DNA of 5,086 nt, from positions 1 to 5,086 of the forward strand of contig JAGYOO010000130.1 of the NCBI GenBank assembly GCA_018399295.1, read 5' to 3'. This document shows, piece after piece, positions 1-4,664 of the stretch; the stretch's first letter is position 1, and each line of letters begins with the position of its first letter. A program made the translations under genes and the position numbers. Origin of the DNA: Candidatus Omnitrophota bacterium (GTDB taxonomy: Bacteria; Omnitrophota; Gorgyraeia; B26-G9). The notes beneath the pieces were generated by a model. That model was not told where the DNA came from. It ran no database searches and saw only the letters and a program-made list of their open reading frames with translations.

Positions 1-71
1 AGGACAAGGAAAAAAGCGCGATCAAGGCCCTGGCTTTTCTCAGGTCTGATCCGCGGCTGATCCGACATTAA
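1..71 (+). CDS. 3' end of an unidentified gene (partial)
   Basis: An open frame enters from the left edge (first full codon at 3) and ends at TAA 69-71, giving 22 visible C-terminal residues that end in DPRLIRH. The composition (alternating charged and aliphatic residues, as in KSAIKALAFL) looks like a real helical protein end. The other two forward frames also stop before the transporter, at 47-49 and 58-60, so the choice of frame is by composition. The stop lies 16 nt before the transporter start, which suggests one transcript. Too little is visible to name a family. Confidence 0.5.
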   Translation, partial: DKEKSAIKALAFLRSDPRLIRH

Positions 72-87
72 CTTAACAGGGATGTAG

Positions 88-1407
88 ATGATTTTCCATA
101 ATCAGGATTTTCTTAAGGATAAAGGGCTCCGGCTTTCGTATTTTGAAGGGATCTTTTCCGGCTGGATGGCCGGGCTGACTCAGGAATACCTGGTGCCGTT
201 TCTGCTGTTCCTGGGCGGCGGGAACAGTCTCGTCGGCGCCCTGAGCGCGCTGGCTAACCTGTCCGCCGCCCTGGTTCAGGTGCGCGGCCCGGACCTGACC
301 GAAAGACTCAAGTCGCGAAAGCTGACCGTGGGCCTGGCCGTCCTGGTCCAGATACTTGTTCTGGCCGCGATGGCAGTGGTCGCCCTGACCCGAAACGGGA
401 CCACGCTGTTCATCATCCTGGTTTTGCTGTTCAGCGCCGCCGGAGCGCTGGCCGCGCCGGCCTGGGGCAGTCTTGTCTCGGATCTGGTTCCGGAAAAGAC
501 CCGCGGCGCGTACTTCGGCTGGCGAAACCGGAATATCGGATTCATCACCGTCTGCGCCGGACTTTCCGCCGGACTTGTCCTGCATGCCACTAACGGCACG
601 AACCCGGCCTTAGGGTTTTTATTTGTTTTTTCCCTGGCCTGTGGATTCCGACTGCTTTCCTGGCTGTTTTTGATGCGGATGAAGGAACCGTCGTTCCAGC
701 CCGTGGCTTCCGATCATTTTACTTTATATGACTTTGTCTCCCGGGCGAAAAAAAGCAACTTTGCCAGATTTGTGCTGTTTATCTCTCTGATGAGTTTTTC
801 CGTCAACCTGGCCTCGCCGTTTTTCGCGGTGCTCATGCTGCGCGACCTTTCGTTCAGTTATCTGCTGTACTCAGTGATAACGATTACAGCGACATTTACC
901 ATGCTCCTGGTTATTCAGCGCTGGGGCCGGCACGCGGACTGGATCGGAAATCTCCGGGTTATCAGGTTTACCGGTCCGCTGATCGGTGTTATCCCTCTGC
1001 TCTGGATATTCAATCGCGACCCTTGGTTTCTGTTTGCCGCGCAGATCTTCTCCGGATTTCTCTGGGCCGGATTTAATCTCTGCAGCGCCAACTTTATACT
1101 TGACGCGGTGACCCCGGCAAAAAGAGTCCGCTGCCTGGCCTACTTCAACCTCTTCAACGGCCTGGCCCTCAGTGTCGGGGCCTTGGTGGGCGGATTTCTG
1201 GTCAGGATCCTGCCGCCGTTGTTTGGATATCGGATCCTGACCCTGTTTCTTCTGTCCGGGGTGCTGAGAATGGCGATCGGTTTTGCCGCCGCGTTCGTCA
1301 AAGAGGTCCGTCCGGCCCAGCCGGTAGCCTCGCACGAGCTTCTGTTCAGCATGGTCGGGATTAGACCGATAACCGGGGTTGAGAGAAAGACGATTAGATT
1401 TGAGTAA
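88..1407 (+). CDS. MFS transporter, 12 transmembrane helices
   Basis: This 439-residue protein is a major facilitator superfamily permease of the inner membrane, of typical length. Hydrophobic segments fall near residues 18-42, 47-66, 80-100, 106-126, 149-167, 175-197, 225-249, 256-276, 291-308, 314-334, 349-373 and 382-404, giving the 6+6 layout. The helix 2-3 loop carries a degenerate motif A (G67-P-D69, then R73, R77, K78), and the matching helix 8-9 loop has G280-R-x-x-D284-x-x-G287-x-x-R290. A conserved-looking stretch after helix 4 runs D132-L-V-P-E-K-T-R139-G-A-Y-F-G144. The substrate cannot be told from sequence, and no multidrug or sugar signature stands out. The ATG at 88 has a modest SD (CAGGG, 77-81); an ATG at 82 is followed at once by TAG. 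The gene probably shares a transcript with the gene ending at 71. The strong hairpin at 1454-1484 would end this transcript. Confidence 0.9.
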   Translation: MIFHNQDFLKDKGLRLSYFEGIFSGWMAGLTQEYLVPFLLFLGGGNSLVGALSALANLSAALVQVRGPDLTERLKSRKLTVGLAVLVQILVLAAMAVVALTRNGTTLFIILVLLFSAAGALAAPAWGSLVSDLVPEKTRGAYFGWRNRNIGFITVCAGLSAGLVLHATNGTNPALGFLFVFSLACGFRLLSWLFLMRMKEPSFQPVASDHFTLYDFVSRAKKSNFARFVLFISLMSFSVNLASPFFAVLMLRDLSFSYLLYSVITITATFTMLLVIQRWGRHADWIGNLRVIRFTGPLIGVIPLLWIFNRDPWFLFAAQIFSGFLWAGFNLCSANFILDAVTPAKRVRCLAYFNLFNGLALSVGALVGGFLVRILPPLFGYRILTLFLLSGVLRMAIGFAAAFVKEVRPAQPVASHELLFSMVGIRPITGVERKTIRFE

Positions 1408-1411
1408 TGCC

Positions 1412-1440
1412 TTTACATTCGATAGTTGATGGTTTAGAAT
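1412..1440 (+). promoter_or_regulatory. Sigma70-type promoter candidate for the FKBP gene
   Basis: TTTACA (1412-1417) and TAGAAT (1435-1440) each match the consensus at five of six positions and are separated by 17 bp. It starts 4 nt after the transporter stop. Predicted transcription start is near 1447, leaving a leader of about 55 nt before ATG 1502. The terminator-like hairpin at 1454-1484 lies inside that leader. Confidence 0.5.
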
Positions 1441-1453
1441 GGATTTTGTTGCC

Positions 1454-1484
1454 GCAAGGTGATTCTTCACCTTGCTTTTTTTTT
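1454..1484 (+). terminator. Strong intrinsic terminator, possibly attenuator-like
   Basis: A perfect 9-bp stem (GCAAGGTGA 1454-1462 with TCACCTTGC 1467-1475), a 4-nt loop and nine T residues (1476-1484) form a textbook rho-independent terminator. It would end transcripts from the MFS gene. Only 17 nt separate its T-run from the next start codon, so a separate promoter cannot fit between them. Transcripts of the FKBP gene must therefore read through it, whatever their origin. Confidence 0.9.
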
Positions 1485-1501
1485 AAACCCTGGAGGTAGC
1501 A

Positions 1502-2002
1502 ATGAAGAGGATAGCTCTATTCTGTTGTCTCTTAATGGCGGTTGGTGCTGTTGACGCTGATGCTCGGGAAGGAGAAGACAAGATGATTAAGAATGGTTCC
1601 AAGGTAAAGTTTAATTATGTGCTTAAAGTCGATGGTGAGGTCGTGGACCAGTCCGGGGCCGACAAGCCTTTTGAATATGTGCAGGGAGAAGGCAAGATAA
1701 TCAATGGGCTGGAGAGCCGGATGGAAGGCCTGAAACCGGGAGAAAAGCAGACGATTCAGGTTCCGGCCGCTGAGGCTTATGGTAAGGTTAATGAAAAGGC
1801 ATTCCAGGAGGTTCCGAAGTCGCAGCTTCCTCCGGAAGTGAAACCCGAAGAAGGGGCGGTTCTGGGAGTGGTTACGCCGGAGGGAAAGACGGTGCCGGTG
1901 AAAGTGGCTGAAGTAAAGGAAGAAAGCATTGTTCTGAACTTTAATCATCCCCTTGCCGGAAAAGATCTTACCTTTGAAGTAAATATTGTGGAAGTAGAAT
2001 AA
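1502..2002 (+). CDS. FKBP/SlyD-type peptidyl-prolyl isomerase, probably exported
   Basis: The protein (166 aa) catalyses cis-trans isomerisation of X-Pro bonds and is likely a folding helper. The FKBP fold begins near residue 31 with KVKFNYVLKVDGEVVDQS. It continues through PFEYVQGEGKIINGLE (56-71), MEGLKPGEK (74-82) and EAYG (91-94). Residues about 96-142 fit the insert-in-flap chaperone domain, and NHPLAGKDLTFEV (148-160) is the typical SlyD closing strand. The metal-binding His/Cys tail of E. coli SlyD is absent. Residues 1-21 look like a Sec signal peptide: K2-R3, a hydrophobic core at 4-17 and an A-D-A site at 19-21. C8 and C9 are not in a convincing lipobox. The first ATG has SD GGAGG (1492-1496) with 5-nt spacing. 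A second in-frame ATG at 1583 (M28) has its own good SD and corresponds to the usual SlyD start. The gene is monocistronic, between two terminators. Confidence 0.93.
   Translation: MKRIALFCCLLMAVGAVDADAREGEDKMIKNGSKVKFNYVLKVDGEVVDQSGADKPFEYVQGEGKIINGLESRMEGLKPGEKQTIQVPAAEAYGKVNEKAFQEVPKSQLPPEVKPEEGAVLGVVTPEGKTVPVKVAEVKEESIVLNFNHPLAGKDLTFEVNIVEVE
1569..1585 (+). promoter_or_regulatory. Internal SD and in-frame ATG of the FKBP gene
   Basis: AAGGAG (1569-1574) stands 8 nt before ATG 1583, in the same frame as the upstream start and 27 codons downstream. Initiation here would yield a 139-residue FKBP domain without the signal peptide. The SD lies in codons for acidic and glycine residues (R-E-G-E-D), where GGAG-like runs arise easily, so chance is possible. 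Confidence 0.45.
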
Positions 2003-2010
2003 AAAAACAG

Positions 2011-2050
2011 AAAAAAGCGCCTTTCGCCTGCTGGCGGAGGGCGCTTTTTT
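2011..2050 (+). terminator. Intrinsic terminator after the FKBP gene, possibly bidirectional
   Basis: A-tract 2011-2016, then a 12-bp stem (GCGC plus CTTTCGCC, 2017-2028, with GGCGGAGG plus GCGC, 2033-2044, two G-U pairs), loop TGCT (2029-2032) and six T (2045-2050). The A-tract on the left gives a T-run on the other strand, so it could act in both directions, although no minus-strand gene points at it. Confidence 0.93.
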
Positions 2051-2072
2051 ATGAAAAAAACGAATTCCCGTC

Positions 2073-2101
2073 TTTATTTTTAAAGCTTATTTTTGTATAA
2101 T
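2073..2101 (+). promoter_or_regulatory. Promoter candidate for the GNAT-M20 operon
   Basis: A perfect -10 hexamer TATAAT (2096-2101) lies in an AT-rich stretch directly after the terminator. The -35 region at 17-bp spacing is weak (TTTATT, 2073-2078, three of six matches). Predicted start is near 2108, giving a leader of about 43 nt before ATG 2151. The position between a terminator and the first gene of a pair supports it. Confidence 0.5.
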
Positions 2102-2150
2102 AAAGCGTTCTGTCATTAACTTTAACAGGGGATAAATAGGAGCTCTCAGC

Positions 2151-2642
2151 ATGAAGGCCGGGAATTTAGACGTGGATATCCGGGAAATGGTAATCGATGA
2201 TCTGCCGCTTGTGTTCCATCTCGGCGAGAAACTGTTTACCCCGGAGGAGTTTTCAAATCTATACAGAACCTGGGATGAATATGAGGTGACGTACCTGTTT
2301 CAGACCGAGCCGGAGTTCTGTCTGGTGGCAACGATAGACGATAAGCTGGCAGGATTCGCCTTGGGATATACGGTGGAAAAGCCGCGTACGGCCTGGGATT
2401 ACGGGCATCTGGTCTGGCTGGGAGTGGATGAACCGTATCAGCGCCATGGGCTGGCGACCAAGTTGTTCGAAGAGTTTATGGAGATCATGCAGACAAAAGG
2501 CGTTCGGATCATGGTCGTGGATACTCAGGCCAATAACAAGGGTGCTATTCATTTTTTTAAAAAACACGGCTTTGATAATCCGATCAAACACGTGTATATG
2601 TCGCTGAACCTTGATGAAGTCTCGCGGGAGAAAGGCAGGTAG
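2151..2642 (+). CDS. GNAT-family N-acetyltransferase (RimI-like)
   Basis: The protein (163 aa, normal GNAT length) should transfer an acetyl group from acetyl-CoA to an amine; the acceptor is unknown. Early strand-helix elements run from residue 9 (DIREMVIDDLPLVFHLGEKL). The central strands FCLVATIDDKLAGFALGY (56-73) are followed by motif A: strand LVWLGVDEPY (87-96), the pyrophosphate-binding Q97-R-H-G100-L-A102, then a long helix. Motif B is NNKGAIHFFKKHGF (128-141). The stretch LYRTWDEYEV (37-46) is distinctive and I recall similar wording in archaeal and bacterial RimI-like proteins, but I cannot verify a subfamily. SD AGGAG (2138-2142) is 8 nt before ATG 2151. The stop is followed after one base by the start of the M20 gene, so the two are probably translationally coupled. 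Protein N-alpha acetylation and small-molecule acetylation are both possible. Confidence 0.9.
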   Translation: MKAGNLDVDIREMVIDDLPLVFHLGEKLFTPEEFSNLYRTWDEYEVTYLFQTEPEFCLVATIDDKLAGFALGYTVEKPRTAWDYGHLVWLGVDEPYQRHGLATKLFEEFMEIMQTKGVRIMVVDTQANNKGAIHFFKKHGFDNPIKHVYMSLNLDEVSREKGR

Positions 2643-2646
2643 GATG
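2631..2646 (+). promoter_or_regulatory. SD that sets the M20 start at ATG 2644
   Basis: AAAGG (2631-2635) lies 8 nt before ATG 2644, inside the last codons of the GNAT gene. A TTG in the same frame at 2611 would add 11 residues and overlap the GNAT gene by 32 nt. The added residues are basic and outside the usual M20 start, so ATG 2644 is preferred. Confidence 0.65.
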
Positions 2647-3759
2647 GCAGGTCCGGACGGCGGAATCAACAGCATCCGGCTGAAGAGCCTGGTCAAAAGC
2701 CTTATCGATATTTACAGTCCATCCGGTAAAGAAAAGGAGATTTCCGACTTTCTTACTGAGTATCTTGGACGTTACCAACTGCCGGTAGTCAATCATCAGT
2801 TGGAAGAAAACCGGTATAATGTCTATGTCCTGCCCTCCGTCAGATCCGATACCGTCTTTCTCGGCCATGTCGATACCGTGCCGGCTTTTGATTTTGCCGA
2901 ATATGAGGCCCGCCAGAAAGGGGACAGGATATCCGGACTGGGGGCCGCGGATATGAAGGCCGGATGCGCGGCGATGATTGAGGCCTTTATCACTTTTCAT
3001 GAAAAGCATGGGATACTCCCGCCGGCCGCGCTGGCCCTGGTCGTGGATGAGGAAGAGAACGGGGACGGGACCCGGTTGATGCTGGAGAAATATTCCTATA
3101 AACGGGCGGTGGTAGCTGAACCTACGGATCTGAAGATCTGTTCCGGGCATTACGGGTATCTTGAATTGAAACTGGTGCTGCGTGGCCGGCGCTGTCATGC
3201 CTCAATGGCTGGACAGGAGCACAACGCGATCTTTGCTATTCTTAAAATCCTGATGAATCTGACTGGTTATCTGGATGAAGAGTGGAAAGAGGTCACCTAT
3301 AATATCCGTGACGTGCATAGCTCAGACGCGGGGTTCGCCGTGCCGGATAAATGCCAGGCCTCTCTTGATCTGCACGTGCCTCCGAATATTACTCTGGCCA
3401 GGGTGAAAAAGGATATCCGCCGGGTGTTGCGCCCCTGGCTTTCCCGGGAAAAGGGGCAGATGCAGTTTTCCATGGTATCTCCGGGGTACCGCCTTTCGGA
3501 AAAAAATTCACTGGTTATCCTTCTAAAACGGATATATGAACGTTACAAGCTGGATTTCGAAGCGGAGTTTTTTCGCAGTCATTCCGACGCCAGCCTGCTG
3601 CGCGCGGCCCGGATCGCTCCGATTATTCTCGGCCCCGGTCAGTTGGCTCTGGCTCATTCCAATAACGAAGCAGTCTCGTTTTCCCAAACCGTAATGGCCG
3701 GACGTGTTTATCTCAGTCTTTTAGAGAAGATCGCCGCCGGGAAAAAGCTGCTCCGGTAG
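2644..3759 (+). CDS. M20-family metallo-hydrolase (ArgE/DapE/carboxypeptidase type)
   Basis: This 371-residue protein belongs to the two-metal M20 family, which removes acyl groups from amino-acid derivatives or cleaves terminal peptide bonds, usually in the cytoplasm. The metal and catalytic residues appear in order. H75 and D77 lie in LGHVDTVP, the bridging D103 in GLGAADMKAG, the general base E136 and ligand E137 in VDEEENGDGT, E159 in AEPTDLK, and the last His ligand H338 in LALAHSNNEAV. H185 in CHAS begins the lid/dimerisation domain (about 170-280), and RSHSDASLL (311-319) matches the substrate-side loop. Nothing is missing, so the enzyme should be active. Length and motifs fit acetylornithine deacetylase, succinyl-diaminopimelate desuccinylase or LysK-like enzymes equally. 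No arginine or lysine pathway gene is nearby to decide. It follows the GNAT gene with a 1-nt gap, which points to an acyl-group role shared by the pair. No intrinsic terminator is visible after it. Confidence 0.92.
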   Translation: MAGPDGGINSIRLKSLVKSLIDIYSPSGKEKEISDFLTEYLGRYQLPVVNHQLEENRYNVYVLPSVRSDTVFLGHVDTVPAFDFAEYEARQKGDRISGLGAADMKAGCAAMIEAFITFHEKHGILPPAALALVVDEEENGDGTRLMLEKYSYKRAVVAEPTDLKICSGHYGYLELKLVLRGRRCHASMAGQEHNAIFAILKILMNLTGYLDEEWKEVTYNIRDVHSSDAGFAVPDKCQASLDLHVPPNITLARVKKDIRRVLRPWLSREKGQMQFSMVSPGYRLSEKNSLVILLKRIYERYKLDFEAEFFRSHSDASLLRAARIAPIILGPGQLALAHSNNEAVSFSQTVMAGRVYLSLLEKIAAGKKLLR

Positions 3760-3824
3760 GTCCAAACAAATTTGCTGACTTCCGGAAAAGACGAAAAGTG
3801 AGATTCGACATATCCTGAAAATGG

Positions 3825-3846
3825 TTGACAGAAAGGAGCCTGTCAA
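3825..3846 (+). repeat. Inverted repeat enclosing an SD (RNA hairpin or operator)
   Basis: TTGACAG (3825-3831) and CTGTCAA (3840-3846) are perfect 7-bp inverted repeats. The 8-nt space between them holds AAAGGAG (3832-3838). The last A of the right arm is the first base of ATG 3846. In RNA, the SD would sit in the loop and the start codon at the foot of the stem. On DNA it could instead be a small operator. Confidence 0.4.
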
Positions 3847-4013
3847 TGAATCAAAGGATTATTCAGAGACTTTGCAGTAGAAATAGTAATGGCGTAAAAA
3901 ATATTAAAAAAATCAACCACAGAGAGCACAGAGGGCACAGAGAAAAGAAAAACAGCATCTCTTTGAACTCTTCTTTTACCTCTGTGAACTTTTTTGAGTT
4001 GCACAGAGTCTAA
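3846..4013 (+). pseudogene. Small ORF running into a repeat; possible gene remnant
   Basis: ATG 3846 has a good SD (AAAGGAG, 3832-3838, spacing 7) and opens a 55-codon frame ending at TAA 4011-4013. The first 23 codons (MNQRIIQRLCSRNSNGVKN and on) precede the repeat element. The rest is read from the element, which gives the artefact-like NHREHRGHRE pattern. If the element inserted here and duplicated the A-tract, removing it and one A-tract would let the frame continue to TAA 4176-4178, just before the lipoprotein gene. I recognise no family. It may be a remnant of a small gene or mere chance. Confidence 0.2.
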
Positions 4014-4084
4014 AAGCGCAAGCACACAGAGTATAAAAGTTTAATCTCTCTGCCTGCCGGCAGGCAGGTGTATTCTCTGTGGTT
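3915..4084. repeat. 170-bp CACAGAG inverted-repeat element (MITE-like)
   Basis: Perfect 11-bp terminal inverted repeats, AACCACAGAGA (3915-3925) and TCTCTGTGGTT (4074-4084), bound a segment built on one heptamer. CACAGAG occurs at 3918, 3927 and 3936 (exact 9-bp period) and again at 4002 and 4025. The complement CTCTGTG occurs at 3980 and 4075, and once more at 4046-4049 plus 4068-4070 if the nested palindrome is removed. A-tracts of 7 (3906-3912) and 8 (4085-4092) flank it and could be a target duplication or a preferred target. It encodes no transposase. From memory, similar CACAGAG-ended elements are scattered through many environmental bacterial genomes, and their function is unknown. Confidence 0.75.
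4050..4067. repeat. 18-bp perfect GC-rich palindrome nested in the repeat
   Basis: CTGCCTGCCGGCAGGCAG is a perfect palindrome centred at 4058/4059, within AT-rich surroundings. Deleting it joins CTCT to GTG and restores another CTCTGTG unit of the host element, which implies later insertion. No T-run follows, so it is not a canonical terminator. I recall similar palindromes as dispersed repeats in candidate-phylum genomes, but cannot verify that here. Confidence 0.75.
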
Positions 4085-4147
4085 AAAAAAAATACATCAA
4101 ATAGACGCGGTAAATGAAAAAAGTGTCGACAATCTCAGGACAAGACA

Positions 4148-4176
4148 TTGCATTTCTGACTTGGATGTGTTATTTT
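4148..4176 (+). promoter_or_regulatory. Extended -10 promoter candidate for the lipoprotein gene
   Basis: TATTTT (4171-4176) is preceded by TG at 4168-4169 with one base between, an extended -10 arrangement. TTGCAT (4148-4153) is a weak -35 at 17-bp spacing. The predicted transcription start, about 4183, falls on the start codon at 4184, which would make the mRNA leaderless. Confidence 0.35.
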
Positions 4177-4183
4177 AAAGCTA

Positions 4184-4528
4184 ATGAACAGGAATATCCC
4201 CAACCTGTTACTTGCTCTAACTTTATGCGGATGTGCGTCCGGAACGAAAATTCCCGCGGACACTGTTCCCAACCGTTACGCTTCCATCGATCGACAAAGA
4301 ACATACGTCAGCCTCTGTTTTGACCTTGATACAAGCTCTTTGCTGGGCCTGAACCGAAAAGAAGTGGAGGCTGAGCTGGGGAAGCCATTCCGGATCCAAA
4401 AGCCGGATGACAGCCAGGACCGGGAGATATGGATATACTATCCGGATAATACGAATAACTTTATCGCTATTTTCGTTTCTTTTAGCGAAGACAAAGTCAG
4501 TGATTGCAGTTACCAGTCAGTGATGTAG
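4184..4528 (+). CDS. Small lipoprotein with a BamE/SmpA-like domain
   Basis: The protein has 114 residues, close to BamE length. Residues 1-16 form a lipoprotein signal peptide (R3, hydrophobic core 8-14) with lipobox L14-C-G-C17, so C17 should be lipidated and the protein anchored in the envelope; S19 rather than Asp at +2 favours outer-membrane sorting by the E. coli rule. The mature part resembles the SmpA/OmlA (BamE) fold: GLNRKEVEAELGKPFRI (55-71), then EIWIYYPDN (81-89) and FIAIFVSFSEDKVSDCSY (93-110), a helix plus paired strands. C45 and C108 could form a disulfide. Many non-Bam lipoproteins share this fold, so a role in outer-membrane protein assembly is not established. ATG 4184 is the only usable start, since the frame has a stop at 4157-4159 and no other start codon between. 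No proper SD precedes it (only AAAG, 3 nt away). No clear terminator follows. Confidence 0.8.
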   Translation: MNRNIPNLLLALTLCGCASGTKIPADTVPNRYASIDRQRTYVSLCFDLDTSSLLGLNRKEVEAELGKPFRIQKPDDSQDREIWIYYPDNTNNFIAIFVSFSEDKVSDCSYQSVM

Positions 4529-4613
4529 ACACGCGGTCGCGCGGTTTACCGGCCTTTCCGCCCGCTGAGAACCCCCTGCCTGCGTAAAACCTAACCGCTT
4601 GTCCGCATTAACC

Positions 4614-4642
4614 TTGACTTAAATGCTTATTTTCTATATAAT
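4614..4642 (+). promoter_or_regulatory. Near-consensus sigma70 promoter for the PilZ gene
   Basis: TTGACT (4614-4619) and TATAAT (4637-4642) are spaced by exactly 17 bp, giving 11 of 12 consensus matches. Predicted transcription start is near 4649, leaving a leader of about 16 nt that contains the SD. This is the strongest promoter in the window. Confidence 0.85.
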
Positions 4643-4654
4643 TTATAAAAACCC

Positions 4655-4662
4655 AGGAGGGG
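4655..4662 (+). promoter_or_regulatory. SD that sets the PilZ start at ATG 4665
   Basis: The run AGGAGGGG (4655-4662) lies directly before ATG 4665; its AGGAGG core (4655-4660) is 4 nt from the ATG. An upstream in-frame ATG at 4623 overlaps the promoter and precedes the predicted transcription start, so it should not be used. Confidence 0.8.
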
Positions 4663-4664
4663 AA

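Larger units (their letters stand above)
3760..4183. other. Gene-poor interval carrying a repeat element
   Basis: This 424-bp stretch separates the M20 and lipoprotein genes. Positions 3760-3824 show no terminator or gene. After that come an SD-containing inverted repeat (3825-3846), a small ORF of doubtful status, a 170-bp inverted-repeat element (3915-4084) flanked by A-tracts, and an AT-rich promoter-like zone (4148-4176). The base composition is distinctly more AT-rich than the flanking genes outside the palindrome. Open frames on both strands inside it come from the repeat. Confidence 0.7.

Noticed and set aside
73..2696. Several minus-strand frames opposite the MFS, FKBP and GNAT genes (for example 73-585, 871-1470, 1532-1948, 2259-2696)
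   Set aside because: They lie wholly or mostly antisense to well-supported genes, are rich in Arg/Gln/Pro or low-information sequence, and match no family I recognise.
2584..3198. Minus-strand 204-codon frame
   Set aside because: It is antisense to the M20 catalytic domain, which carries all its family motifs on the + strand.
3825..3853. Perfect -35 hexamer TTGACA at 3825-3830 as a promoter
   Set aside because: No -10-like hexamer lies 16-18 bp downstream, and the hexamer is part of the inverted repeat around the SD.
3843..4025. Minus-strand frame reading through the CACAGAG element
   Set aside because: Its protein is essentially a translation of the repeat, a common annotation artefact; no SD or family was seen.
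3918..4031. CRISPR-like or tandem array from repeated CACAGAG
   Set aside because: The units are 7 bp with 2-bp gaps, occur in both orientations and have no spacers of CRISPR size.
4114..4323. 69-codon + strand frame overlapping the lipoprotein start
   Set aside because: It runs out of frame across the lipobox and BamE-like region, has no SD, and its protein looks unstructured.
4576..4583. CTGCCTGC half-copy of the nested palindrome
   Set aside because: It is only 8 bp with no matching second arm nearby, so probably chance in a GC-rich spacer.
4529..4613. GC-rich spacer after the lipoprotein gene as a terminator
   Set aside because: Only short, weak inverted repeats are visible and none is followed by a T-run.
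4623..4664. Longer PilZ protein starting at ATG 4623
   Set aside because: The ATG sits inside the -35/-10 spacer and upstream of the predicted transcription start; ATG 4665 has an ideal SD.
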